A stretch of DNA of 64,000 bases from Candidatus Schekmanbacteria bacterium RIFCSPLOWO2_02_FULL_38_14 (GCA_001790855.1 MGDH01000009.1:85486-149485); one strand, 5' to 3'. Shown: positions 9,338-19,630, numbered from the stretch's first letter. Notes: generated from the letters alone by a model not told the origin. Numbers and translations are program-made.

Positions 9338-11290
9338 TTATTTTTCCTCTACAAACTTCATCTTTATGAGGAGAGAACTTACTTTAAAAATCCCTTTCGG
9401 CTTTTTTCTGAACCTGATCCCATTCCATCCTTTTTTAAGCCATGATTTATCGATAGGAATCGGTTCAAATGTATAATCCTTCCAGTTGAAATCTTTGCCT
9501 CTTCCTTCTGGCAGAGGAATTGGACCTTTCCCGTTTATAAAGAATTCTCCTTCGTTAAGGTTATCTGCATCAAACAATGTCAATATTATAAAAGCCCTTC
9601 TCGTTTTTCCTGGATCAATATCTACAAAAACAGCAGTTCCTTTTTCACTAAGTCCATCACTTTTGGTAAAATCTAAATCTCCAGAAAGTCCTGAAAAATC
9701 CTTTTCCTCTTCATGGATCTTTGGAAAAAGATCTGATTTATATTCGAGTTGTAAAGTGATTTTTGTTACCTTAAAGATTCCGCCTTTATTCTTGATAAAT
9801 TTTATCTCATTTTCACCATTTTTAAGCCAATTTTTTCCAATCGCAATTGAGTCAAACTCAAAATCCTTCCAGTTAAAACTTTTTCCTTTTCCCCACGGTA
9901 GGTCTAATGGTCCATTTCCATTTATGAATATCTTCCCTTCAGATGGATTATCCGCATCAAAAAGAGATAAAAGAATAAAAGCCTTTTCTGCTTTTTTTAG
10001 ATCAACGTCTATCGGGATATTCATTTGCCCTTCATCAGGACCTGCTTTTTTAGTAAAATCCAGAAGACCAAAGCCATGAAACTCTATCTTTTTATTTTCT
10101 AACAGAAGTTTTACATCTTTTTTTAATAAGATATCACCTTCTCTTGCTTTAAAAACAATCTCTTTTACTATTGTTCCATCTCGTGTTTTATACTCTTCAG
10201 AAAGTAATATATTCTTAGAAGAGATATTAGGATTAACAATTACTAAACCATTAGTAAATTTTCTAAAGACCGCTCCATCTTGTTGATAATAATTGCCATT
10301 AGGTTTTCCTAAGTCGAGTTCATAAAATGGATACCAAATCATCCCTTTAAAATTGTATCCTTTCATATAAGAAAAATATGCATTATCACCCTCTTTTACC
10401 AAGAGATAAGAACAGTAAAGTCTCAAAGCATCGGCCTCTTTTTTCCCAATGGCAACAGGAATAGAAATTTTATTTCTCTTGTTAATTACACTGATTATGT
10501 CTATTCCCTCCTTAAAGTCCTTAAAATAGAAATTGCCATTGTTAAGCCAATTCTCATCCATTGCTCCATCACATGTCGCAAGGTATTTAAGACTATTTTC
10601 AGTATCATATCCACGAACCTGATTGAAAACTAAAATCCTTTTACCTATTGCCTCCTTTATAGCCTTCAGAAAATCTACAGAAATCTTCCACCATTTTTCC
10701 TTATTCATACCGATAGGGGTAGCGGATGAAAATTCACGGAAATCAGAGCCATAGGGATAATTTACCCATACATTATCCAAAAAGATTCCATCATAACCAT
10801 TACTTACAAGCTCTGCCGCCAGTTTACTATAAAATTCTTGAAACCCTTTATTTTCTATATCAAGACCAAACCTTTCTTCTTTTTTATTAAGATACACCCT
10901 TACCCTCCTGCCATTTTCATCATGAAAAAACCAATTTTCATGAGAACTTATTTCCTTCCATTCTTTATACATCCTAAAGCCCTTACTGTTTTTATTCATA
11001 TTTTGCTTATAAATCTTTTCCATATTGGAGACATCAAAAGGACTCATATAGGCAAGGATTATAAGATTTTTTTTATTATCTTTAAGAATGGCCGGAGGGT
11101 TTGGGTACCAATATGAATCTAGGATAACTAGATCAAGTTTTTTTGCCATTTCTTTGAATTGCTCATCAGAATATTTGCCAAAGCAGTAGCCAAAAAATCT
11201 TGCAAATTTAGGGTCTGCAGAATAACTCGGCAATCTCAATAAACAAAAGCAAATAAAGATAACATAGATTATAACCCTCTTATTATTCAT
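9338..11290 (-). CDS. Secreted putative glycoside hydrolase (GHL15-like) with two C-terminal repeat domains
   Basis: The product is 650 residues with an N-terminal signal peptide (VIIYVIFICFCLLRLPSYSA). Residues from about 28 to 380 resemble the GHL15 putative glycosyl hydrolase barrel: FGYCFGKYSDEQF, LVILDSYWYPNP and GYDGIFLDNVWVNYPYG, with acidic residues in LDNVW. The C-terminus holds two copies of a roughly 100-residue domain, from about 430 and 540, each containing FDADN, FINGxGP, GK.FNWKD and KNWLK/KSWLK signatures. These look like beta-sandwich glycan-binding modules but I cannot name the family. It is probably periplasmic or surface exposed and may trim or bind the polysaccharide. The hydrolase call is moderate; catalytic residues were not verified. 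Confidence 0.6.
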   Translation of the reverse strand: MNNKRVIIYVIFICFCLLRLPSYSADPKFARFFGYCFGKYSDEQFKEMAKKLDLVILDSYWYPNPPAILKDNKKNLIILAYMSPFDVSNMEKIYKQNMNKNSKGFRMYKEWKEISSHENWFFHDENGRRVRVYLNKKEERFGLDIENKGFQEFYSKLAAELVSNGYDGIFLDNVWVNYPYGSDFREFSSATPIGMNKEKWWKISVDFLKAIKEAIGKRILVFNQVRGYDTENSLKYLATCDGAMDENWLNNGNFYFKDFKEGIDIISVINKRNKISIPVAIGKKEADALRLYCSYLLVKEGDNAYFSYMKGYNFKGMIWYPFYELDLGKPNGNYYQQDGAVFRKFTNGLVIVNPNISSKNILLSEEYKTRDGTIVKEIVFKAREGDILLKKDVKLLLENKKIEFHGFGLLDFTKKAGPDEGQMNIPIDVDLKKAEKAFILLSLFDADNPSEGKIFINGNGPLDLPWGKGKSFNWKDFEFDSIAIGKNWLKNGENEIKFIKNKGGIFKVTKITLQLEYKSDLFPKIHEEEKDFSGLSGDLDFTKSDGLSEKGTAVFVDIDPGKTRRAFIILTLFDADNLNEGEFFINGKGPIPLPEGRGKDFNWKDYTFEPIPIDKSWLKKGWNGIRFRKKPKGIFKVSSLLIKMKFVEEK

Positions 11291-11541
11291 AAATCGCCCA
11301 TCTTCCTAAAAAAACAGAGCCTCTTTTTTTGAAAACTAACAACTTATAATTTTATAAAAGAAATTTATTCTTCATAGTGTTAGCTTTTTGAAAAAATCAA
11401 TATATGGTTTTGCTCCATTATAAATTTATTTTAGCTTCCCCAGAAGTAAACGTCAAAGGCTTCTGAATATAAACATCATACAGCTTCGATAGTCAATTTT
11501 TGTGAGAAAATGAGACGCAACAAAGTAGGTAATACGTCACT

Positions 11542-12774
11542 TTAATATATAATATTTTCATAGAAAATATTATAAAGTTTTTCAATATTTTTATTAAAGT
11601 CAAATTTATCCTCAACTGTTTTCCGAGCATTAAAAATTATTTCCTTTCTTGCAACCGTATTGCAACTTAAATATTTAATAGCTTCAATTATTTCTTGAGG
11701 AGATTTCTCGTTAACTAAAATTCCATTTGTTTTGTCAACTATTAGCTCATTTTCAACTACTGATAACCTAGTTGTTATCACTGGCAGACCTGTAGCCATT
11801 GCCTCAATTAAAACATTTGGTATGCCAAACTGATATTTCCTGATAGCAGGTAGCACAAATATATTTGAGTTTCTATAATACTCAATTACCTCATCATATG
11901 GAAGAGCTCCAGTGATTATTACATTATCTTCTAAACCGTATTTTTTGATTTTATCTTTTATTTGATTCATCAAAGACCCTTGCCCAATAATAATCGTTTG
12001 GAAATTATTATTACACTGCTTTAATAAGCGACATGCTTCAATTAGATAAATGTGACCTTTTAACTTTTCAATCCTCCCAACAGAAAGAATCTTTAAGTTG
12101 CTAAAGTCTCTTTTTTCTATAAATTGAAATATATCTAATTTAATCCCATGATAACTTAAAAATATATCTTTATTTACAGTTTCACGGAAGCACTTGCTAA
12201 GATACTTTACATTTTCTCCGGTGCAGGTTATCATAAAGCTAGATCCTTTTATCTTTTCCCCGAGCATTGTAGTATCTGCATAAATATCAGTCGCATGTCC
12301 TGCAAAACTATATGGAATTTTAGTAAGTATCTTGATAATATATGCTGTTAATGTTGGATAAGTTGCATGCATTGCATGAATATGAGTGATATTTTCTTTT
12401 TTTATTTTGTATGCGTAATAAACACTTTTAGGGAATAGAATCAGATTTTTTATAAAAGTAATCCACCCCCCTTTTACGCTATTTTTGATAACAGATATTA
12501 GTGCTTGAAAATATTTTTTGGGGTTGGTCAAAATAAAATATATGTTGCTCATAACAACTCTCATAGAAAATAGATATCCACATCTGATAACTTGGATTTT
12601 TTGTTCAATCTCCAATGCATCAGACTGAATTTTTTCCCATTTCTTATTCTTAAGTGAAAAAATTATAATGGGCATACCTTTCTTCATTAATCCATTAATT
12701 TCTCTTGATAAATAGGTTTCAGAAATTGATGGGAATCTTGAAAATATAAAAGCAATTTTTTTATCTAAGCTCAT
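11542..12774 (-). CDS. Family 4 glycosyltransferase
   Basis: I chose the ATG at 12774 because it starts just before the first conserved strand (IAFIFSRFPSISETYLSREI). In-frame starts at 12816, 12825 and a TTG at 12867 would add 14-31 residues with no convincing ribosome site. The donor half shows ILSVGRIEKLKGH, ALPYDEVIEYYRNSNIFVLP and QFGIPNVLIEAMATGLP, typical of colanic-acid/WcaL-like GT4 enzymes. About 250 bases of non-coding, AT-rich sequence separate it from the GHL15-like gene downstream. Confidence 0.84.
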   Translation of the reverse strand: MSLDKKIAFIFSRFPSISETYLSREINGLMKKGMPIIIFSLKNKKWEKIQSDALEIEQKIQVIRCGYLFSMRVVMSNIYFILTNPKKYFQALISVIKNSVKGGWITFIKNLILFPKSVYYAYKIKKENITHIHAMHATYPTLTAYIIKILTKIPYSFAGHATDIYADTTMLGEKIKGSSFMITCTGENVKYLSKCFRETVNKDIFLSYHGIKLDIFQFIEKRDFSNLKILSVGRIEKLKGHIYLIEACRLLKQCNNNFQTIIIGQGSLMNQIKDKIKKYGLEDNVIITGALPYDEVIEYYRNSNIFVLPAIRKYQFGIPNVLIEAMATGLPVITTRLSVVENELIVDKTNGILVNEKSPQEIIEAIKYLSCNTVARKEIIFNARKTVEDKFDFNKNIEKLYNIFYENIIY

Positions 12775-12960
12775 GTTGTCTTTTTGTATTTGACTATTCT
12801 TTTGTTTCAAAATCATTTTTTTCATTAATAGAAAAAATGTTCCTATTACTTTAATATGACAAATCAAGAAAACAATCAGTTGTCAATAAATTCCAAGATT
12901 TTTATCAATGTTTTAAAACCTAATTCTGAATTTGAAAAATATTGTTGGAAAATATCCTCC

Positions 12961-14172
12961 TCATACTTTAGCCTTTACCATCTCATATCTCAAAATCTTT
13001 ATAGAGGTCAATATCCCTGAAAAAATATAAAAAAACCTATAATATTGCTGAGATAAAAAGAAACCTGAAAACAAAAATGCTATAAAACCAATTCTTAACC
13101 CTTGTGAGATGCCCTTGAGATAAGAATATTCCCCATTTACAAAAAACTTTTCAGAATCCCTGCTACCTTTTATCACTGCAAAAGCAATCGCAATATATAT
13201 AAATAAATTGACAAGTCCGGTCTCAGTGGCAATTTCCAGATAGGTGTTATGGGCTACATGCTCAACATCAACTCTTTCAAACTTCCCCAATCGCGCCCTT
13301 GCCATTCTGAAAGCACCTATTCCCACCCCAAAAATAGGACTTTGTTTAATCATCTCTTTTCCATCCTCTATTGCAATAAGCCGCGCTCTTATGGAACCAT
13401 CTGCTACCTCCTCATTTGCAGTAATGGTATCCATCCTTTCCCAGAATGAACCAGGTGTTTTATAAAAAAGAAAGGCAAGAAGGGCTATCATTAGAACCAG
13501 ATATTTTAAATTCTTCCTCTGCAAGATAAGGAGCTGAAAGAATACTATAGCACTTGCAATCATTGCACCTCGTGATAACGTCCTGGTAAAAAAATAAGAA
13601 TAGGAGAAAAAAGAAAAAACAAGAAAGGCTTTTTTTGCAATGGAGGATTCATTTTTCATCAAGATAATGGTAAGAGGCAAAACCATAAGCATATGGAGGC
13701 CATATTCATTAGGGTCACCCCCTATACCCCCATAAAAGGAGCCAAGTCTATATGGAAGCAGGCCTTCTCTATGAGCAATAAATGTTCCCAGATTATCAAA
13801 GATGGTAAATATAAGAATTATCCATACAAATCGCTTTATTGACTTTTCATCATCAAGAACCATAATAATCAGAAAAAAAAGTGTTATGGGTTTATATAGT
13901 TCTGGCAGAATTTCCAGAGACTCATTAAAATAGGGTGAGATTAGGACAGAGCTTAGAGAGAAAAAGAAGAAAAGGATGAAAAGAATGGCTTCAGAGCTTT
14001 TGGGAATTCGAAATTTTCTTGAAAGAAAAACTAAAATCAGCGTGATGATAGGAACCACCAGGGCAAGACGTAAAGGTATCAAAGACTGATATCTCTCAGC
14101 AGGTCTGAAAAAGAAAAGAGCTAAATAAACTACTAAACCCCAGAAGGAAAGATTCAAGTTCTTTCTCCGCAA
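12961..14172 (-). CDS. O-antigen ligase/polymerase family membrane protein
   Basis: The product is 403 residues with about ten membrane helices. The large loop near residues 270-320 carries GVGIGAFRMARAR and HVAHNTYLEIATETGLV, the HNxxLE-type signature of the Wzy_C/WaaL superfamily. Such proteins polymerise repeat units (Wzy) or ligate glycan to a lipid or protein (WaaL, PglL). The locus exports through an ABC transporter and no Wzx was found, so a ligase role is at least as likely as a polymerase role. The assignment of family is firm; the reaction is not. Confidence 0.82.
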   Translation of the reverse strand: MRRKNLNLSFWGLVVYLALFFFRPAERYQSLIPLRLALVVPIITLILVFLSRKFRIPKSSEAILFILFFFFSLSSVLISPYFNESLEILPELYKPITLFFLIIMVLDDEKSIKRFVWIILIFTIFDNLGTFIAHREGLLPYRLGSFYGGIGGDPNEYGLHMLMVLPLTIILMKNESSIAKKAFLVFSFFSYSYFFTRTLSRGAMIASAIVFFQLLILQRKNLKYLVLMIALLAFLFYKTPGSFWERMDTITANEEVADGSIRARLIAIEDGKEMIKQSPIFGVGIGAFRMARARLGKFERVDVEHVAHNTYLEIATETGLVNLFIYIAIAFAVIKGSRDSEKFFVNGEYSYLKGISQGLRIGFIAFLFSGFFLSQQYYRFFYIFSGILTSIKILRYEMVKAKV

Positions 14173-14260
14173 AAACTTTTATTTCTTAATTCTATCTAAG
14201 ACTTTCGCTAACTTCATATATTACTTACTTTTTTTGAAAATTATAAAAAGATGAGGAATT

Positions 14261-16201
14261 CTATTGATTAAACAAGTTTGCAAGATCCATTTCAGGCTTT
14301 TCAACCTTTGGTAGATCATAGAAGATTCGCAACCAAATCTCCAACACAACAAATGACCATATATCCACCCATGACAGAGTCCGAAAAATATAGAAGTCTT
14401 CATATAATCTCTTTAATTCTTTTTTATCAAAAATATCTCGCGCCGCAATTCCCTTTTCAGAAAAGACATAATCAACAATAGGTTTAAGATCTGACCGTAA
14501 CCAGACATCAAAAGGAATCTTAAAGGCCATTTTAGGGCGTTTTAAAATCTCTTTCGGCACACTACCTGATGCCAAACTGTGCAAGATATATTTTTTAATT
14601 CCATCTTTTGATTTTAAGTTATTTGGTAGATTCACACAAAATTCCAAAACCTGCACATCCAAATATGGAAACACAGGTTCAGCATCATAAAACTTACAAA
14701 TACTATTATAAGGCATCAACTGTTGATTTGGCATATAAGTCTTGAACGCTATGTATGTATACTTATCTGAAATTATCTTTAGTCCGGAATTTTTAAAATA
14801 TTGAATGTATAAGTCTGGAATTGATCTTATGTCTCTCATATTCTCATTTGTAAAAATTCTTCGGATTCTTTCTTCCCTGATCACTGACCCTTTCCATTTA
14901 AAATAACCAAGGCTTGAAAAAAAATAATCATGAATACCTCTCAAATATCTTATCTTAAATTCTTCTTTTAAATAGCGGGAAAAAGCCTCTGACATTTCAT
15001 AAATTCTTCTTCTGTTTTTTACTCCTAATAACTTTATAAAACTCAGATATCTTTCAATTACGTTGAAATATGTCCATCGCTCATCGAGACCAAATAGAGT
15101 ATCAGCGCCTTCACCCAAAAAATAATGTTGTATGCCTTCAACATGCCCTAACTTTGAAACAAGCTGGAGTTTAAACCCACTGTTTGAAACAGGTGTATTC
15201 ATATTCCATACCATATTAACAAGATTATTTCTTATATCGTTAGCTTTAAAAACAACATTTGTATGAACTGTGTTTAAATGCCTGGAAACAATTTCCGCAT
15301 AAGAAGATTCATTACTCTCTTTTCCTTCGTCTCCAAAAGTCACATGAAATGTCCGAATTGGCTCTGCATAGTATTGATGCAGTAATGCCGCCACATAGCT
15401 TGAATCAATCCCACCACTTAACAATATCCCTGCTGAAGAAGGCTCAATGCTGCTGCAAATCCTCCTCACAGTATTTTCAAGTAAATCTTTCATTTCCTTC
15501 ATAGCTGCTTGCTCAGTTATATTTTGGTTAGACTTAATTTTTATATCCCAGTATTGTTTCAGAAACAGTGTATCATCTTGATATATGAGATAGTATCCAG
15601 GCAGAAGACTATATAGGCCACTAATCGGAGTAGCAGGCTGCTCAAATGCTTTCATAAAAAGAAAATGGAAAATACCTTCGATGTTCAATTCTTTCTTTAT
15701 TATTTCGCTTGCGAGTATTCCTTTTACAGATGAAGCTAATAAGAAGAATTTCCCATTTTGATCCTGGTAATAAAAAAGGGGTTTTTCACCCAACCTATCC
15801 CGGGCTGCAAATAATCTTTTTTTGTGTTTATCCCAAACAGCAAAAGCAAATACACCTTCAATATATTCTAAACAATTTTCTTGATATTCTGCATATAGGC
15901 TCAGAAGTAATTCAGCATCAGAGCAATCTTCTTTAATTTCGTATCCATTTTTTCTAAGAATATTAAGCAACTCTAATCTATTTAAAACCTTACCATCAAA
16001 GACAACTGCTGCTGAATCTGTTATATCAGCATTGCCTTTATCTTTATCTTTTAACCCACCGTATCCTAAAGCAGCCTCTCCATAGGAGAAAAAATTAACA
16101 CCTGAGGATGAAATAGTGGCTTGAGCCTTACACATTTGAGAAATATAATGGTCTATATTTTCAGATAGTTTTCTATTAAAAATAGCGCCAGCAAAATTCA
16201 T
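14261..16201 (-). CDS. Asparagine synthase-like amidotransferase with degenerate glutaminase domain
   Basis: The product is 646 residues, the usual length for AsnB-like enzymes. The synthetase half has an intact PP-loop at 262-267 (SGGIDS) plus GEGADTLFG and later conserved Asp/Lys blocks. The N-terminal glutaminase half is recognisable (VFAFAVWDKHKKRLFAARDRLGEKPLFYY) but starts MNFAGAIF instead of MCGIAGIF, so the catalytic Cys2 is Asn. An in-frame TGA five codons upstream excludes a longer start. The glutamine-binding NGE segment reads DGK. XrtA-type EPS loci usually carry such amidotransferases; this one probably cannot hydrolyse glutamine and may use free ammonia or another nucleophile. 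Confidence 0.85.
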   Translation of the reverse strand: MNFAGAIFNRKLSENIDHYISQMCKAQATISSSGVNFFSYGEAALGYGGLKDKDKGNADITDSAAVVFDGKVLNRLELLNILRKNGYEIKEDCSDAELLLSLYAEYQENCLEYIEGVFAFAVWDKHKKRLFAARDRLGEKPLFYYQDQNGKFFLLASSVKGILASEIIKKELNIEGIFHFLFMKAFEQPATPISGLYSLLPGYYLIYQDDTLFLKQYWDIKIKSNQNITEQAAMKEMKDLLENTVRRICSSIEPSSAGILLSGGIDSSYVAALLHQYYAEPIRTFHVTFGDEGKESNESSYAEIVSRHLNTVHTNVVFKANDIRNNLVNMVWNMNTPVSNSGFKLQLVSKLGHVEGIQHYFLGEGADTLFGLDERWTYFNVIERYLSFIKLLGVKNRRRIYEMSEAFSRYLKEEFKIRYLRGIHDYFFSSLGYFKWKGSVIREERIRRIFTNENMRDIRSIPDLYIQYFKNSGLKIISDKYTYIAFKTYMPNQQLMPYNSICKFYDAEPVFPYLDVQVLEFCVNLPNNLKSKDGIKKYILHSLASGSVPKEILKRPKMAFKIPFDVWLRSDLKPIVDYVFSEKGIAARDIFDKKELKRLYEDFYIFRTLSWVDIWSFVVLEIWLRIFYDLPKVEKPEMDLANLFNQ

Positions 16202-16332
16202 TATTGCCTTAAATATTCATACGTCAATTTCAACCAAGTGACGGTTCAAAGTTGAAAGAAGGTAAATCCTCAATTTATCATGGTTAAATAAACTATTAAT
16301 TGATATATTTCAATATATTTACCTATATTTTA

Positions 16333-17511
16333 TTATAGATAATTATTTTTTGTTATATTTCTATAAAAATCAATATATTGCTTAGAAACCTTTTCAAGAG
16401 AAAAATCCAGCAGTGCTTTTTCTCTTGCTTTTTTGCCAATTTCATTAGCTTTTAAAGGGTCATTTAATAATTTTAAAATTTCCTCAGCCAATCTTTCAGG
16501 ATTATCTTGCGGAATAATAATTCCCTCCTCCTTATCTCTCATCAAGAAATCAGATATTCCGGGCATTTCAGATATTATGCAAGGTAAACCACAAGCCATA
16601 GCTTCTATCACAACATTTGGACAGCCTTCCTGACGCGAGGGGAAAACAAATATATCAGATGCTCTCAAATAATTACTAACTTCTTTACTTTCCCCTGTAA
16701 AAATGATATCATTTTCTAAACTGTACTTTGAAATTTTATTTATAATTTCTCCAACAAAAAGATTATTTTCTTTTTCCAATATTTCAAATTTATTAGGTCC
16801 TACAAGAAGAAGAAATGAATTTTGAAATTCTTTATTTATTATTTTAAATGCCTCAATTAATATATCTACACCCTTTCTTCTAATAATTGATCCCATAAAA
16901 CACAGAATTTTTTTATTTATTGGCAATCCTAATTTCTCTCGTAGATATCTTTTATCTTCTTCTGGATAAAATTCATCCATAGGCTTCCCATTAGGTATTA
17001 ATGCCACCTTTTTAGTATCAAATTTACAATCATTATAGGTTTTGACCATAATTGGAGAAATGGCAATATATCCATCAATTAATGATAGCAAAATATATCT
17101 CCATCTTCCCCTCCGACCTTTTTTCTTTAGCGTGACCATATCATCACTTCCATAACAAGCTGATTGAAAAATAAACTTTTTCTTAAAAAGCTTACAAAAT
17201 AGTAATGAGGAAATATAACCCTTAGCAAGACTATTGGAATGTATAATATCAAAATTATTTCTCATTTTTAATAAAAGTAAAAAAAAATTTAATCCAAATA
17301 ATAATTCCCCAAAATATTTCCTTTTATTAGATTTGAACCTATAAATTGGTATCCCATCTATTACATCACAGGAAGAGCTGTTATCATAATTACAAGTAAT
17401 AATAAATGTATTAATATTTTCTTTTTTAAACTCTTTACATAGTATTTCAAGAAAAATAGCACGCCCACTAAATATAGGCTTATATCTGTCAATCAGCATG
17501 CAAATATTCAT
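16333..17511 (-). CDS. Family 4 glycosyltransferase
   Basis: The product is 392 residues. It has the GT4 layout, with MGSIIRRKGVDILIEAF in the donor domain, YLRASDIFVFPSRQEG and CPNVVIEAMACGLP for nucleotide-sugar binding. The gene is rich in AT-type codons, like the genes at 11.5-18.5 kb and unlike those at 21-26 kb. It follows the GT2 gene at 17517-18557 with a five-base gap. The substrate is unknown. Confidence 0.88.
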   Translation of the reverse strand: MNICMLIDRYKPIFSGRAIFLEILCKEFKKENINTFIITCNYDNSSSCDVIDGIPIYRFKSNKRKYFGELLFGLNFFLLLLKMRNNFDIIHSNSLAKGYISSLLFCKLFKKKFIFQSACYGSDDMVTLKKKGRRGRWRYILLSLIDGYIAISPIMVKTYNDCKFDTKKVALIPNGKPMDEFYPEEDKRYLREKLGLPINKKILCFMGSIIRRKGVDILIEAFKIINKEFQNSFLLLVGPNKFEILEKENNLFVGEIINKISKYSLENDIIFTGESKEVSNYLRASDIFVFPSRQEGCPNVVIEAMACGLPCIISEMPGISDFLMRDKEEGIIIPQDNPERLAEEILKLLNDPLKANEIGKKAREKALLDFSLEKVSKQYIDFYRNITKNNYL

Positions 17512-17516
17512 TTAAT

Positions 17517-18557
17517 TTATTGATTTATTACTCTTTTAATCTTCTTATCAAGATATCTGACTATTAACCTTTTGGGGATAAAGGTTGAAATTAAAAAGCC
17601 CTTAAGGTTCTTAAAAGTGAGCTTATATATTAGGCTTATTAAATAGTAATCTCTTGCTAAATGAAACATATTTTTCTCTTTAAAATAATAGTAACCTATT
17701 CTATAATAGGTGTTTGATATGTTAAAATTAATCTGCCTTCTTTCTTCCTTGGACATTTTATTCCAATAGCGACTCTTTACATCAATCCAGACCTTTAAAG
17801 ATTCGCTAAAAGTTTTTGGTCTGTCTCTATTCTGATTAGCAAGATTTTGTCCATGACACAGTATATTACAACCCACTTTCTCCAAAAAGCATACATCTAT
17901 TTTTTCGTCTTTGGCAATCCTGATGACTAAATGCTGATCTTCACCGATCAGAATATCCTCACTAAATCTATATTTATCCAATAATTCCTCACGGAACACA
18001 CTTGACTGGATTGGAATGAGATATCCCTTCAATAAGTATCCAAAGATATTCTCAGTAAATTTTCTGCAAAGAGGGCTATAAGTAACTACTTCATGAGGTA
18101 TCTGTTTTAAAGCAGTTGTTTCTCCAAAGAATGATTCATTGATTACTTCCTCACCCTTAAGGTATCTGCATTCAGAAAATACTGTCCCTATTTTTTCATC
18201 TTTTTCTAAAATACTTATACAATCTTTTAGATGTTCCTTTTCCCACCAGTCATCTGAATCAAGAAAAGCAATATACTTACCTCCGGAGGCTTCAATTCCT
18301 GTATTCCTTGTAACACCTGCTCCTCTTTTATCTTTTAAGTTATTTATCAACCTGATATTGTTATTGTCTCTTATAAACCCTGTTACAATTTTTTCAGTTT
18401 CATCAGTTGAATGATCATTTACAATTATTAATTCCCAATTTTTATAGCTTTGTTCTATAACACTTTCAATAGCTTTTGGTAAAAACTTTGCTCTATTATA
18501 TGTTGGAATAATCACGCTGACTAAGGATTTGTTATCTGACCCACTAACTTTATTCAT
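17517..18557 (-). CDS. Family 2 glycosyltransferase
   Basis: The product is 346 residues. The GT-A fold is clear from SVIIPTYNRAKFLPKAI, ELIIVNDHSTDETEK, and the DxD motif in YIAFLDSDDWWEKEH. The C-terminal 100 residues are basic and lack membrane helices, so the enzyme is probably a peripheral cytoplasmic transferase. It sits in a run of three GT2 genes (17517-20545) that likely add sugars or sugar derivatives to the lipid-linked repeat. The acceptor is unknown. Confidence 0.88.
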   Translation of the reverse strand: MNKVSGSDNKSLVSVIIPTYNRAKFLPKAIESVIEQSYKNWELIIVNDHSTDETEKIVTGFIRDNNNIRLINNLKDKRGAGVTRNTGIEASGGKYIAFLDSDDWWEKEHLKDCISILEKDEKIGTVFSECRYLKGEEVINESFFGETTALKQIPHEVVTYSPLCRKFTENIFGYLLKGYLIPIQSSVFREELLDKYRFSEDILIGEDQHLVIRIAKDEKIDVCFLEKVGCNILCHGQNLANQNRDRPKTFSESLKVWIDVKSRYWNKMSKEERRQINFNISNTYYRIGYYYFKEKNMFHLARDYYLISLIYKLTFKNLKGFLISTFIPKRLIVRYLDKKIKRVINQ

Positions 18558-18590
18558 TTATAACTTACCTCCAAATTGAGCTCTTTTCTA

Positions 18591-19571
18591 TTATCTCAAA
18601 CTATGTCTTATTTGACGAATCATTTCTATAATCGTTAAAGGAAGAAAGGAAGCACCCCAAAAGAGCCAGTTTTTCCAATTAAAAAACTGGTAGCAGATAC
18701 CTCGAAAGAATAGTAATCTGGATTCCTTAAAGAGGTTTTGACTAAAATAGCTCCAGCCAAGAGACCAGCAACGTTGACTCAGAACTTCCTTAACTAAACC
18801 CTGAAGCTCACGGGGAACCCAGTTGTTCACAAGATGTTTTTCGAAAACTCTGATATTAGCATGACCCCACCGAAATCTTCTAACATCAGTAGCTCCAGAT
18901 AAACTATCCAAGCGATACCGATATTTATAGAGTACACGGTTGATATAGATAAACTTATATTTTTTGGCAATCCGTAGCCAGAGGTCATAGTCCTCACCGA
19001 TCTTGAATGTTTCATCAAACATGCCGACTTCCTCCATGACCTTTTTCTTCACAAAAACCGAGGAAATGCAGCTACCAATGAGCAATTCTCGATAAAACCA
19101 GCCATAGGCAAGGTCTGTGGTTGCACTTCTATGCTTGTTAAACCAAACCTTGAACCTGTCAGCGCAATTCGATTGTTGGATGACACCAGATTCATCAAAC
19201 TTCAAATAATCCGTGAAGGCTAAGCCAGCCTCTGCATATTGTTGAAAAGCTTGTACTGTTTGCTTTAGTATATCTGGAAACCAGATATCATCAGCATCCA
19301 AAAAAGCGATATACTCCCCTCTTGCTGCTTTTATGCCTGTGTTCTTGGCCTTTGATGGACCACCGTTTTCTTGGTAAATATAGTTAATTTCTTTCTCAAA
19401 CGATTTAGCTACATCTCTGGTATTATCCGTTGAACCATCGTCAACTACAATAATTTCAAAATTTTTATATATCTGATTCAAAATAGATTCTATTGTCTCC
19501 CCTATATACTGAGCACAGTTATAAGTAGGGATTACAATTGAGACTTTAGAAGATACTGTTGGCACTGACAA
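18591..19571 (-). CDS. Family 2 glycosyltransferase
   Basis: The product is 326 residues. It shows VSIVIPTYNCAQYIGETI, EIIVVDDGSTDNTRDV and the DxD-like YIAFLDADDIWFPD, followed by FDETFKIGEDYDLWLRIAKK, which contains the ED motif seen in WcaA-type GT2 enzymes. It is paralogous to the gene just upstream. The C-terminus contains a short amphipathic stretch (WKNWLFWGASFLPLTIIEMI) that could dip into the membrane. Confidence 0.87.
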   Translation of the reverse strand: MSVPTVSSKVSIVIPTYNCAQYIGETIESILNQIYKNFEIIVVDDGSTDNTRDVAKSFEKEINYIYQENGGPSKAKNTGIKAARGEYIAFLDADDIWFPDILKQTVQAFQQYAEAGLAFTDYLKFDESGVIQQSNCADRFKVWFNKHRSATTDLAYGWFYRELLIGSCISSVFVKKKVMEEVGMFDETFKIGEDYDLWLRIAKKYKFIYINRVLYKYRYRLDSLSGATDVRRFRWGHANIRVFEKHLVNNWVPRELQGLVKEVLSQRCWSLGWSYFSQNLFKESRLLFFRGICYQFFNWKNWLFWGASFLPLTIIEMIRQIRHSLR

Positions 19572-19630
19572 GTTTTATTCTCTATTAAAGTATTTATAAA
19601 AAACATCTAAGTAGTAAAAAATTTTTAAAT

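Noticed and set aside
9486..10079. Long plus-strand open frame of 197 codons opposite the GHL15-like gene
   Set aside because: It is the antisense shadow of the conserved minus-strand repeats; the protein is rich in Ser/Pro/Phe without any domain logic.
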